Of a stretch of DNA of 64,000 nt, positions 46,331 to 58,015 are shown one piece after another. Location: contig NC_135555.1 of NCBI RefSeq assembly GCF_964340395.1, forward strand, positions 17,206,246-17,270,245, in the 5' to 3' direction. The position numbers were made by a program, and so were the translations under genes. The notes beneath the pieces are model-generated. The model worked only from the letters and a program-made list of their open reading frames with translations. It did not search any database and was not told the origin of the DNA. Origin of the DNA: Glandiceps talaboti (taxonomy: Eukaryota; Hemichordata; Enteropneusta; Spengelidae). The stretch's first letter is position 1. Every line of letters begins with the position of its first letter.

Positions 46331-47760
46331 AATTTCCATTTCTTCTGACATCTTGTTAAATACACAAGGTAAACATTTATAAACTATCATTCTAAAGACA
46401 CACACATTACGCTATTTTGTACATGGTATAATTTTGTACATGTATAATTTCGTACGTATGTGCCATATCCCTGTATTTACACACTGCCTACAGCACCTTC
46501 ACAAACATACATGTATCTACGAGAAACTGTATCTGAAAAGCAGTTTAATGGCCCTCATTTTTATTCACAATTTGAGGTCCCTCAAAATCATCAAAGGCAA
46601 ATTATGGAGTTCAGAGTTTGCTTTCAAGCGTGTTTCTCTGTAGGTCGTGCAGTGACATAATCTATTTCATAATGACATTTTGCATTTTGTACAACTTTAA
46701 AGCTATTACTTTTAATACTGCACCGATGAAAATTATCTAGTAAAATAGAGAAAGCATACTGATCCACGGAGTAAAATGAAGATATTATTACGGAGGCAGA
46801 ATGTAATTGACTTTAGAATTTAAAGTCAAGCAAATAATCATCTTCCTTCTGAGGCCAAAAGACACTTAATAGATCTATATAATATACAAATGTCTGAAAA
46901 GGAATTCACAAGGTCGCCTCTACTTTCATGATCTGTCAACACAATGACACAGACAATTAGTCATCAATTTTGTGAGTTTACTCGATTCCCCCTAAAAAAA
47001 AGGAATACAAGGTGATGAAATAAACACAACATCTTGTCTACTGGTGTCACCAAAACTTGTATCAGAATGACAAATTTGTTTGTTTTTCACAAGTAGGTGT
47101 CGGAGAAATCACAAATTCATTGAATGAAAAACTGGCTGTAAATTCTGATTATTATAGTAGTACATGTAATCACGAATTTATGGATTACAGAAATTGGTTT
47201 GCAATAAGTGTTAATGATCTTACTATACTGACCCTGCGCTACTAATTTTTTTACATTCTCACAAACCAACGAATATTTTCTGCTGATGCAACCACTGCGA
47301 GGGTGATTGCGGTGCGCCTAATACAGTTGCAGCAATGACGCCTGTAGGTTTTACAACAACGATTTCTAACAGCCACAGTACATTTTCGTTTGAACTATTA
47401 CACAGTATTGGGAGTCAATAATATGTGTAGTACAACACACACTTATTGCACTACTAGTAATGTAGTACAGTAGTAGAAGCATGTTGTATGACATAGGGGT
47501 CAAACACTTTACACCACACATCAATACATGTAATTTCAAAAACGTCGTGATTTTGAATAATTAAAAGGACTGCATCACCTATAACTACAGGTGGGGAGGG
47601 AGGCGGGGGAGGGAGGGGGGGTGTCTTATGAAAGTTATGCAAAATCATCATACATGTACAAAGTACCTTTATTACTGAAAATTATACTGCTCACTGTTTA
47701 ACAATCTAATATCGTTTGTGCTTGAATTATTAATTGAAGGTTTGAGAACCCCAGTAAACA
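46331..47760. other. No gene recognised; G-rich tract at 47591-47622
   Basis: Mostly unique sequence. 46680-46930 is less AT-biased and could be regulatory. The tract GGGGAGGGAGGCGGGGGAGG followed by a G-run could form a quadruplex. Confidence 0.4.
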
Positions 47761-47768
47761 TAGTTACA

Positions 47769-47915
47769 TGCTAATTAAGGGGTGAGGGAGCCCCCCTCTA
47801 TTGTCTATAGGTTAATTAAGGGGGTGTGTGAGGAGTTTCCCCTCTATTGTCTATGGGTTAATTAAGGGGTTGAGGAGTCGTCGTCCCCCCCCCCCCCCAT
47901 TGTCTATGGGTGAGG
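47769..47915. repeat. ~57-bp tandem repeat, 3 units
   Basis: GGTTAATTAAGGGG(T)GTG-GAG, CCCCTCTATTGTCTAT(A/G)GG recur three times, the last with a C-run at 47886-47899. Confidence 0.85.
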
Positions 47916-49080
47916 GTTAGAGTCTTTTTAAAAGTTACATAAAATCATACCTGCATTGCTAAAAATTATACAGTGTCATTTCTACAAAATTTACCTTAAT
48001 TCAAAATACATAATTTAGTGCGTATTTGCTCTATCATTAAGGCAGTCACCTGGTTCATATATTTGTTGAACTTTTTAGCCTCTGGTCAATGGTTCATGTA
48101 TTAAAGAAATCAGAACACAGGCGTTCAATTCATCTATAATTTGCATTTTAAAACAGTCTTTGATATTTGGCTATTCTCTTAGTGTTATATTGTTTCCACA
48201 TTTTAATCTTCCATAGTGTTAACTTTATTTTACCGCTAGCATTTACATTTCACTTCTATTGTCTTTTAAAAAAAACGTTTTATTCACCTATTGTCGTGAA
48301 TTAATTGAATCATATTTATAGAGCACTGAATGGCATACGTCCCCTAAATTATCTTTCTAATCCATTTTTTTTTGCTCTGTGAGTTGTACATTGTATGCAT
48401 GTATTTGTATGTTTTGAGGACCCCAGATTTATCATATTGGACATGCCCAGGTAATATTTATTGTCAATTGTCAAATGTATTTATAGGGGTTTGGACTAGA
48501 TTACATGTAGTTGCATGACAACTATTTCCATACCCCCTTTTCCTGTTAGCTATTGATGTACATATTCATCTTGACTAGTAAATGTGTTTGTAATTTGTAA
48601 TGATTTTTAGTTTTTTGGGGATAAGTTATTATTACTATTACTAGCAATAATTATTCACACCACACAAGATCAAATCCACATTCTCCATTCATATGCCAAC
48701 CTTTAGTAAATTAGAGTCAACATTCATTCCGTACATGTATATCTAGTGCTTAAACCTGCACTAGCTGGGACATTTTTTGTTATCAAAATAACCAAAGATA
48801 TATTCACTAAAAATTGGTCAATTACTTATTATTTAAAAAAAGACACTGTAGATCTGTTAATTAATGGTCAATATTATCTGTAGGTAGTGTTGTAGTGGCA
48901 AGTTTAAATCTCGACTGAAAGTTTTGAATTTGTCACCATGTTAAAATTGTACTAATTGTAAACAGGAGTATAATTTTTTCATCAGACAACCACAATATAT
49001 TCACTGAAAATTTTTAAAATAGAAATAACTAGACATTGTACAAGTTGATCAGTGGTCAATATTATCCATAAGCAGAATAG
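47916..49080. other. No gene recognised
   Basis: AT-rich unique sequence. TTCACT(A/G)AAAATT and CTGTTAATTAATGGTCAATATTATC recur once each (48790-48880 and 48990-49070), suggesting an old duplication. Confidence 0.4.
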
Positions 49081-49313
49081 AAACAGGTTGAAATTGTGAT
49101 CACCGTTGAGGGCGCTGATTTTTGGATGTGGACCTAAATTCAATTTGATGTGATTTATCGTCTACACAGCTACAAAAAAACATGTTTATGCAATGCAATA
49201 CTGTTCACGGTGTACAATATGAGTACCGTAAGTTATTGTACCTAACAATACATTTTCAAAAAAAAACAATTAAAAAAACAAAAACATTCTACTTGCAATC
49301 AGTGCAGCTTTAA
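49081..49313 (+). repeat. Dispersed repeat 'GTTGAGGGCGCTG', copy 2
   Basis: Aligns with the minus strand of 545-768: AACAGGTTGAAATTGTGATC, CCGTTGAGGGCGCTGATTTTT, GGACC, ACATGTTTATG, GTTATTGTACC and GTGCAGCTTTAA. Confidence 0.7.
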
Positions 49314-49424
49314 GCCTACCTCCAAGTATTCATATAGCCATCTCTTTGCAGCTATTTTTAAGAATCAATGTAAGTTAAGATTATCAAAATTAGAAGAAAG
49401 CAACTTTATTTATTTCCAATAATC

Positions 49425-49768
49425 TTAAAGTAGCCATATGGATGAGAATTTGGTATTTATTTTGGATTTTGAATTCATAAAATCAATTTTATCATGGCTT
49501 CCTTCTTTAAAAATCAACATGAATTCACATATACCAAGTCCATGTTTGTAACTCAATAAATGGCAAAAGACTGGTAAGTGTATAAAATGTTTGTTATTGT
49601 ACGTTTTTTTTGTGTGTTTTTTTTAGCTTTTTGCAATGTATTGAGTTACAAACATGGACTTGGTCTATGTTGATTCACACTGAGTTTTCAACTAGGAAGC
49701 CATTATAAAATTATTTCATAAATTAAAATAATCTAACGTAAATACCCTCATCCATATGGCCATTTTAA
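49425..49768. mobile_element. Foldback MITE, copy 2 (344 bp)
   Basis: Starts TTAAAGTAGCCATATGGATGAG and ends CTCATCCATATGGCCATTTTAA. Arms of about 150 bp are reverse-complementary, including TTTATTTTGGATTTTGAATT/ATGGCTTCCTTCTT outside and CCAAGTCCATGTTTGTAACTC inside, with GTTTGTTATTGTACG at the tip. This is the best-preserved copy. Confidence 0.92.
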
Positions 49769-51425
49769 TTTCTGTTTCATTCATTTGAAGTCTTGTCTCT
49801 TTTGCATTTTCGGTATAATTAAAGTGTATACCAATGAATGTTCTCATTATCTCTTAGTACAGTTTTGTGTATTACAAAGTGGATTCTACTGGAAATGAGT
49901 TTTTAAACTTGTTGTGTTATTCGTGGCAAATAATTTTATATGTATTTTGGCTTGATCATTGTAAATCTTTTCTAGTCTTCAGTTTTCATTGTTAGTAACC
50001 TCTTTTAAAAGTGCACAAGAAAAGTCAATTTTCACTGTATTTTTTTATGCAGGAAACAAATGAAAAATTGTGATTACATTTGTGTATTATCATATATACG
50101 ATAATTTTTTATTGTTATTAATATCAGTATTTATATAATGAAAAGTTGGGAACCCCAGTAGTAAAAACAGAGGTGGGGTGGGGTGGGGGGGGGGGGAAGG
50201 GGGGTCTTATAAAACTTTATTATGAAAAAGTAATAATGCAATTTAGTGCTTTTGCTTAAGAATTTGGAACCTCGATAACAGGAGAGGAAATCTGATGTTA
50301 ACAAGTAATGTGCCAATGGTACCCCAGAGGTGGTACTAGTGGTCAGCTCTGATAGGAGTGTGCAGCCAATATTGCCGGCCAACACCAGTAACAAACCCCA
50401 TTGTAGACCCATTTTGTACAAAAACCAGTACCCCGTTTTAGACCATCCCATTACAGGTTTTTAGAAGATAGAATTTTAGACCAAAATATATTAGTTCCAT
50501 ATTAAGGAAGTGACAGATTGCAAAATGTAGTTTTTTCCCCTGAGGAGGTGACATTTTGAGGGGCAATTAATGGCACAGTTATGATTTGGTAAACGACAGT
50601 GGACCACATTTTAGACCAAGCAAAATTGAAAATAAAGTAGACCCCATGAAAAACCTTATTTCAGACCAAAAGGGCTAGAAAACACACCCCAAAGGGTAGC
50701 AAATATGTATACTCAAATAGGGGGAGTAGACTCCCAGGAGGGTACCATGTACATGTAACAACTCTACTGCCCTCAAAATAAAGACCTGTCCATGCATATG
50801 TCATTTTTTGAGATTGAGAATAGTTTCAGGTTTAGACCTGAAAATCAAAATTCTACATGCTGTTGGAATTTTAGTTCACTAGAAAGAATTGAGACTGGCA
50901 GAGTTTTTATTGTGCGTACAGGAACACAAAGTTATTTTAGTTTTATATCAACCTCCTAAATTTACATTGTAGTACATTCCTGTCACTGTTGCAGCCTTTT
51001 CTTTGTACCTACAGCATACACGGTACTCTAATGTTTCTAATATCAATGTATCTTTCTATTAATTGCTCTGCATGTCATGGCCACCTACATTCATTTACAT
51101 ATATTAATATTAATGATATGCAAATCAGGTGTGATATTCGAGTTATTATAAAACGTAGCCTCATAAAATGACAGTTAAAATATGAACACTGAAGAATGGA
51201 TTTAAATACTCATGGTACAAAATATGAATAATTTTATCACATTTTTTTTGGTGGGGGGTGGGGGATGAGGGGGTGGAATAAAAAACTTGATTTCATCACA
51301 ATCGTTTCTGAGTAGACAGTCGATAAAGAGAAATGGAGATGTTGTAAAACCTATACAATTGGTGTAGTATTGATTACCCCGTGTACACAGAGTTAATATA
51401 AGGCCTGAAAATCATTAAATTTTCT
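49769..51425. other. No gene recognised; G-rich tract at 50170-50205
   Basis: 50160-50210 has GGTGGGGTGGGGTGGGG followed by a G-run. From 50390 to 50710 short TTTTAGACCA/GTAGACCCCAT words recur, suggesting a decayed repeat. No exon found. Confidence 0.4.
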
Positions 51426-51439
51426 GTGTGCACTTTTTT

Positions 51440-52130
51440 TCTCTTTTTTTTTGGTTTTATACTCTTCTACAGATAATATCAAGGAAGCCGGCAGGATTAA
51501 ACGCGTCTGTATGTATACGACAAACACACTCATTAGTTTATAACTCAACAAAATCAGCCTCATTTCAGCATCTGGTTTGGCCATCTAAATCCCGAACTCA
51601 TCAATGGCGTTACCAGATTAACATGGATTTACTACTTTTTTGTCTGATGTACTTTTGACGGGGAAAAAAAATCTGACCTTACACACTAACGAAACAAACA
51701 ACAGAAGGATGAAAAACAAGCTGAACTAATACGTGAGATATGGATTAGGTTTGCGAGACAGTTCTTTTTTTTTTTGTATCAACTATTAGTCATACAATTA
51801 AAACAGCTACTATATCCATCTCGTTAACAGTCGATAAAATAATTATGGATCGAGCCAAGATTAATTGTAGCAGGGCGAGGCGAGTTCGCCGACTCCAATC
51901 TACTTCACATCACAAATCTCTCTTTTGCTTCGGTACATTTCAAAAGCAAGCTTATACGAAACGGTGCTAATTGCAGGCATGCTAATTTTCCTTAATTAAG
52001 TACCAAAAACCAGTGAATGCCATGGTCGTTAGCAAATCTGTGCACGCTTTAATAGTTGGCTTTTACAATTCCTCCAATGGCTTCATTTTCGTCTCTTAAT
52101 TTGTCCTAATCAGGTCATACTGGAAAATGT
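51440..52130. other. Candidate conserved non-coding (enhancer-like) DNA
   Basis: Non-repetitive and CpG-containing, with AGATTAATTGTAGC, GGCGAGGCGAGTTCGCCG, GGTGCTAATTGC, TTCCTTAATTAAG, TAATTTGTCC and CTAATCAGG words. A pyrimidine tract ending CTTCTACAG at 51473 looks like an acceptor, but the following open frame has no donor or recognised domain. Confidence 0.4.
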
Positions 52131-52141
52131 GGTTAACAAAA

Positions 52142-52154
52142 AAAAAAAAAAGAA
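52142..52154. repeat. Poly-A run
   Basis: About 13 A residues within a purine tract continuing AGAAAAGAGAGAGACAGAGAG. Confidence 0.8.
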
Positions 52155-52527
52155 AAGAGAGAGACAGAGAGTGAAATGATGAGATTGGCATTTTGCCAGA
52201 GATGCGATGTATTATACTACAATTTTGTGTATAGATCAGTAAATAAATACAGTGGTGAAACTATTGGAAACTGCTTAGATTTAAACAATGTCTGGATTAA
52301 GTTAGTTAAACGTGGATCATGATGATGATGACATGGCATGTGTTGCTGCTGACTGTCTTTATCTAACATGCTAGAACTATTCTGCCCTTTTTATTAATCA
52401 ACATGTTTCATTTAAACGTCTACATTCAAGTCATAACTCACAAAATCAAAGTTGATGTCACGGGTGAAATAATTACTACGGAAACGAAATTCTGTGATTT
52501 GATCAGGTCTGATAAATCTCTCAGAAC

Positions 52528-52628
<101 letters not shown>

Positions 52629-52959
52629 ATGTAACAGAATAACAATTTTTCAACATTTCATAGCTTTGATTATTTTCAGAGATGAGGGGTTGTGCTGCTG
52701 CTGTTGATAATTGTCATCGTCATGGTTCTAGCTTGGAGGAGAGTGGGGGTGGGGGGGGGGTTGTTTTGCCACCAAAACACCTCACATCACAACCTGACCT
52801 ACAAGTGAAGGAAAGCATTTATAAGCATCAGTAGATCCTATTGAAAACTCGTCACTTGAAACCAATTTTGGTTCACTTTTCTGACCTTCTACTAAAAAAA
52901 AAAAGGATGTACATTGTGTGACTCGATGCCAAAATTCTTCATGGTGTCATTTTTCACAA

Positions 52960-53340
52960 ATGATTGTCACATTAGCATCTTTTGAGAACCAGGAACGGAT
53001 GAAAATTTTGCATAATACTTTGATCACAAAGGCACTTAATAGTGAAGTATCTGAATAGATAGATTTCCCCTAAGGCTGCGCCACACAAAGAAATTAATTG
53101 AAACGCACAGATGGCCCAGGGCAAATCTACGGCAATAATTAGTGGGGATATGAAACTTGAGAGTCTGAACAATGACCGTCATTATCATCAACATAATCAC
53201 TCTAGAGGGCCTCCTCACTCATATATGACATAGGAAAAGGATTATTATGCAAATGAGTTTGGGTGATCAACCAGTGGAGTAATCAAGGTAATGGAGGGTG
53301 CCCTCTAGTGGTGACTATTAGTTAGTAGGCCACTAATTAC
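52960..53340. other. Candidate conserved non-coding DNA
   Basis: High-complexity island with GAAATTAATTGAAACGC, GGCAATAATTAGTGG, CCACTAATTAC and GTGATTAAGATTAATG. Minus-strand frames of 60-66 codons have no splice context. Confidence 0.35.
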
Positions 53341-53689
53341 ATTGTCCTGTGGTGGCAGAATTTCATTTTTTCTAACAGTGATTAAGATTAATGTAGTTGT
53401 ACAAAGTCAACCAAACAGATTCCACAGGATATAAAGTTTGGTAAAAAAGAAAAAAACCCAGGATAAGTCAACTAAATGAAACATCTATTGAAAAGGAAAT
53501 CCCTCCACATTGTTATACACTAACTTAACTATGCACAACTGAACTCCCTAAGTATTTAAAGAAATTTTAACTATAACAGACTGGATATGGTTACAAAGTT
53601 TGGTAACAAAATTCATTTAAATGCACAATGTAATGAAAAATCTATTGAAAAAGGTGAGCTCCCACCATATTACACATTATTTCAAAGTT

Positions 53690-54525
53690 TACAATTCTTC
53701 TGCCTTCTCAGAACTCAGGGTTATCAGTTTGACAGTATTTTTCAACCCTCTGTCTCCCACCACATTGCAACCTGTTGCCCCTATCCTACCAAGTCCCCAC
53801 TTATACACTTGAACAGGTTAACTGAGGAGCAAACGTGGTTCCTATCTTGCCCAAGGACTTTAGCTATTCAGAAACAAACAGCAAGTGGTGAGGTGTGAAC
53901 CTGCAACCTGTAGATTCCAAGCCAGTCACTCTAACCAATCAACCACTGTGATTCCACAACCTGCAAACTGCAGATTCCAGGCCAGTCAATCTAACCAATC
54001 AACCACTGTGTGATTTCACAACCTGCAACCTCTAGATTCAAAGCCAGTCACTCTAACCAACCAACCACTGTGTGATTTCACAACCTGCAACCTATAGATT
54101 CCAAGCCAGTCACTCTAACCAACCAACCACTGTGTGATTTCACAACCTGCAACCTGTAGATTCCAAGCCAGTCACTCTAACCAACCAACCACTGTGTGAT
54201 TTCACAAACTGCAACCTTTAGATTCCAAGCCAGTCACTCTAACCAATCAACCACTGTGTGATTTCACAACCTGCAACCTGCAGATTCCAAGCCAGTCACT
54301 CTAAGCAATCAAACACTGTGTGATTTCACAACCTGCAACCTGCAGATTCCAAGCCAGTCACTCTAACCAATCAACCACTGTGTGATTTCACAACCTGCAA
54401 ACTGCAGATTCCAAGCCAGTCACTCTAACCAGTCAACCATTATGATTTCACAACCTGCAACCTATAGATTCCAAGCCAGTCACGCTAAGCTGAGTCCAAT
54501 AAGTCAGCCATCGTGATTCCACTAA
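53690..54525 (-). mobile_element. tRNA-derived SINE, copy 2, with amplified tRNA-like head
   Basis: On the minus strand the 5' part is an array of ten tRNA-like head units (53890-54525). Downstream is the SINE body with AAGTCCTTGGGCAAGATAGG, GTTTGCTCCTCAGTTAACC and GTGTATAAGTGGGGACTTGG, then a tail region to about 53690. The central motif matches the SINE at 38131-38392. The SINE-proximal unit keeps GGTTGCAGGTTCACACC, close to a pol III B box. The array units keep TGGTTAGAGTGACTGG, like an A box, but have a decayed B-box region. Confidence 0.8.
53890..54490. repeat. 60-62-bp tandem repeat of SINE head, 10 units
   Basis: GCCAGTCA starts at 53921, 53981, 54043, 54105, 54167, 54229, 54291, 54353, 54415 and 54475, giving spacings of 60, 62 (seven times), and 60. 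Each unit contains CAACCTGCAACCTG-AGATTCCAA, GCCAGTCACTCTAACCAA and CAACCACTGTGTGATTTCA. Units differ by only a few substitutions, so the amplification is recent compared with the SINE body. Confidence 0.95.
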
Positions 54526-55990
54526 CAAACACTTTTTGTACAATAACTCTGGGTTTACTCTATTTCTCAGTTATAAAAAACATTTATAATTGAGTACAAC
54601 AACAAACTTTCTGAATGAAGTACATGAACTCTGATTTGTCAGAAGAATGGAAACAAAGAACATCTATTCTATTGTCTTTATTAATTATGCTAATGAATTT
54701 ATACTAAGTCTAATTGTAAAAACACCTGAAACCTTGCAATGGTATCATATCACCCCATGGCCATCACACATTAATACCAAAAGCTTTGCTTGTCAATGTT
54801 AGAGGTCAAACTTAAGACCATGGTGTGACATCACTAGAATTGTCAATCATTAGAAACTGCCATGGGCTATATGGTAATGTACATGAACTTGGGGAATGAG
54901 GGAATTCAGGATTAGTTAAATGCTAGATGTTGATGTAAATGGTAGTTGACAAATTAGATGAAAACAATTGTGATATCTGTAATTGGCCATTATAAGGTAC
55001 ATTAACAAGTTCATTCCTTTCAAGGTTATGGTGTTCAATCAACTTCAAGTTTAAAAGGGCAGAAGGCTATCAGAACAACACTAAATTGTTCATAATTTAG
55101 AAAATTAAGTTAGGGATGACTGCACAAATTCAATGTCTCACAAGCGCAATAAAACGAACTTCGATTGTTTAGGGGGAGGAGGTCTGGCGTCAATGTGATT
55201 GCTGAACTTCATTTTTGCACTTCTAACCAAATTTAGAAAACTTTCATGGATATACTAGATATTTTCAATAGTACTACTAGTACTAGTACTTAGTGAAAAT
55301 ATCTACAGATTTACAGTTTATCTTTGGTTTATATCATTGTCTTTCTAATATCTAAAATATATACTCATTTAATTTTTACAAATGAAGAATCGAATGGCAT
55401 ATACTGGAAGTAATATGTTGTTAAAACAGTCCCTGACATGTAAGTAAATCAAAGTATGGTTATAGAAGTACTTGGGAAGTTTCATGTATGCAATGCCAAT
55501 CCCAGAATGCATTGCACAAGGACACATCATCACTTCTGATATTTCTCGTTGCTTTATTTGCTTTTTCATCTCTTCTTTTGGATTTTTTACAATCGACCAA
55601 TCAAATGGTAGTATTTTGTTTTGTCCCAAAGTTTGATGTCTAAACCTACATTTAGTACATACCGTATGTGAATTATTTAATGAACAATATCATTTTTATC
55701 ATGATCATTACGATGTATGATCAGTACAACAATGGTATTGCATTTTCAAAATTCTTTAAAATTGTCAGATACGCACGCCTGGGAGAAGAGCTCTTCTTTT
55801 GTTGACAAACACAATAAGCAGCCTGTGTCATAAACACTAGTACGTACATGTAAGCTTTTAACCCCACCCCATGCTCTACCACCATGTTGATAAATTTGGC
55901 TTATTTGCACATGACAAGTAAATTTTCCTGTATATATCATGAGTCCTATCATACTCCTATGATGTACCTCCTTCTTGTAGTCTGGGTTGG
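54526..55990. other. No gene recognised
   Basis: Unique sequence with an ACTACTAGTACTAGTACT palindromic stretch at about 55272-55290. A lysine-rich minus frame (55369-55629) lacks an acceptor. Confidence 0.4.
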
Positions 55991-55993
55991 GAG

Positions 55994-56176
55994 CAGTGTG
56001 CCCTCTAATGATAACCAAACTTTTGTTGTTGTGGGTCAGTATGATAAAAACTGGCATTTCTTGTGAGTCACCCACCACATAGTGAAAGACAAAGGAACAC
56101 CAAATTTTGGTGAGTCACTAGAATTTAGAAATTGTGTGTGTCAGTGGTGTGTCAAATTGGCTTAGAGGGCACACTG
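55994..56176. mobile_element. hAT-like MITE, 183 bp, with perfect 8-bp target duplication
   Basis: The ends are a perfect 15-bp inverted repeat, CAGTGTGCCCTCTAA and its complement (56162-56176). GTTGGGAG flanks it on both sides (55986-55993 and 56177-56184). The CAGTG start and 8-bp duplication are hallmarks of the hAT superfamily. The interior has no ORF. Related partial copies lie at 39345-39432 and about 33258-33300. Confidence 0.93.
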
Positions 56177-56184
56177 GTTGGGAG

Positions 56185-57090
56185 TAGTACTGTTGTGTGT
56201 TGCTAGGCAACCCCATCACTTTCGGTGTAATCGGTTTGAATGCAACTTTTGATACAGTTACACTGCATTGCACAATAACTGTGTTGGCATGGTTTGCCCT
56301 ACCACACTGTAACAGTTGGTTGTCTTGGCTCCCCATTGTTTAGGGCTGTACCCTTCTAGTTCCTTCAAGACACTTACAGATATATACAGGGTAATGTCAC
56401 TGTTGTAGCAACCATCACATAAACAGAACCATAGATACATGTAGACAGTGTGGTTTTTTTTTTTGCTAAAGTTCACGATTCCCAGTAATGGAGATGGGAA
56501 ATCTGGTAATTTAAAAAACACTTTTCCATACTTTTTAACAGAGAGAGGAAATCGGGTAAAATTTGCACATATTTCCATACTATATGTTATACCTTGGTAA
56601 AGCACCTGGGAATCACTTAATTAATGTATTTCCAACCCTGATACAGATCTCAACATGTAGGTGTCACTTCACCATGATGATGATGAGAGAGAACAATGTC
56701 TTTTTTATCTAAGACATGGATCTACAGACTCCAAACATTTCAGCTACAAAGTGATAGTCCAGTATGATATATTAAACCAAATATAAAGACACCTTTCCAG
56801 TTGTTCCAAGTGTTAGATAGGCTCATCAAATTATATGTTTGTGTGTTGTTCTACTTTCAAATTCTAACTGTAAATGTCTATTAGATATTGAACAAGTCTT
56901 CTCCATTTGAAGACATAGGCCCCAACACTAATTAGTGCTCTTCATTGGTATCTCAGATAGAATCCTAAAATTCATAAATTCAAAAGATGATACATAGCAA
57001 TGTCTACACATAACATGAAGTGATGTGATATTTAAAATTCACACTACAAGCAAAACTGAAATCAACTCTACCTAGTTCAAAATATTCATA
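56185..57090. other. No gene recognised
   Basis: Unique sequence with a T-run at 56453-56464. A 115-codon minus frame (56258-56605) has no recognised domain. Confidence 0.4.
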
Positions 57091-57096
57091 TTTATT

Positions 57097-57485
57097 CAGT
57101 GTTGCAGCCAGCCTTTTGAAAGAGTGGGACATGGTGTCCCGAGACTTTCATTTTTCTGGGTCATCATAAATTTTTGGGGGGACATTATAAAAAAAGCGCC
57201 AATGGAGTTGTAAGCACAACTGTACAGTTTTTAAAAATATTTACCCACATGCTGATCCATGCTAGATATTTGCTGAATGATTATGCAGTTGTCTATTCAA
57301 CCCTGTTGTTATCTATGCAGTATACATGATTATTTGGCTGTTGCTATAGGCATGGTCAAGTTGCTAAACATATTTGCATACAATTTCAGTGTGGGTCATC
57401 TATGACCCATCACTTCCAAAATTGTGGGTCAGGTTCAAAAAATGTGTGTCAAATGACCCAAAAATCCCCTCTGGCTGCAACACTG
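57097..57485. mobile_element. hAT-like nonautonomous element, 389 bp
   Basis: The termini 57097-57111 and 57471-57485 are a perfect 15-bp inverted repeat, CAGTGTTGCAGCCAG. Subterminal GGGTCA and TGACCC words occur near the right end. The flanks are both ATTTATT-like, so the 8-bp duplication is obscured by simple sequence. No transposase frame. Confidence 0.85.
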
Positions 57486-57586
57486 ATTTATTTATTCGTA
57501 GGGTCACCGTCCATCACTCAACAAAAAAAATAGGATATTAAAATAATACAGTAACTTTTGGAACACAATGACAAATAAAATAGAAA

Positions 57587-57829
57587 TTACAAAGATAACA
57601 GTATCTTCTCTCTGAGTAAAAATGCTTTGAATACAAAAATAGACAAACAAAAATTGTAAGTTGATTTCTGGTCGAAAGTAAACAATATTGCTTTTTCTCC
57701 TGTTGTGTACTGTATAAAATAATTTCGTATTAGTTCATTTCTAAGAGACTGATATAAAGGACAAAATAACAAAAACTGCAGTACATCTTCAAGAACATTT
57801 AGACCTTCATTTTCACAAAAAAAATACAT
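57587..57829 (-). pseudogene. C-terminal fragment of a non-LTR retrotransposon ORF2
   Basis: The minus-strand frame contains EDVLQFLLFCPLYQSLR about 15 residues after its start, followed by a hydrophobic helix and a charged end (LLREKILLSL). The pattern C...EDxxHFLLxCPLYxxxR is the conserved zinc-knuckle region near the C-terminus of many LINE polyproteins. Here the histidine is Q, and the upstream paired cysteines and whole RT domain are missing, so it is a dead 5'-truncated copy. It ends at a stop followed by AT-rich sequence. Confidence 0.65.
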
Positions 57830-58015
57830 TTTCTGTCCGAGATAGCTTTACCGAGATAACTTTACCGACATGTATTCCAGTATTGATATATGGGCCTAGT
57901 ATGACACAAGGTTAGTCTGACTAGACAGCTTGTCTCTGATAATATGGACGTTTATGTGCATTTCATGGTATCTCAAGGAAAAAAAATTTCAAGTATATTT
58001 TGCGAATTGTTACTA

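Noticed and set aside
51428-51658. Plus-strand exon after the acceptor-like CTTCTACAG
   Set aside because: No donor follows, and the peptide is unrecognised.
53890-54490. CRISPR-like regularly spaced repeat
   Set aside because: The unit repeats throughout with no unique spacers, and the context is a eukaryotic SINE.
53890-54525. Cluster of functional tRNA genes
   Set aside because: Units lack an acceptor stem and a good B box; they are SINE-head derivatives.
55369-55629. Lysine-rich minus-strand ORF as a coiled-coil exon
   Set aside because: No pyrimidine tract and AG before the helical part, and no donor after it.
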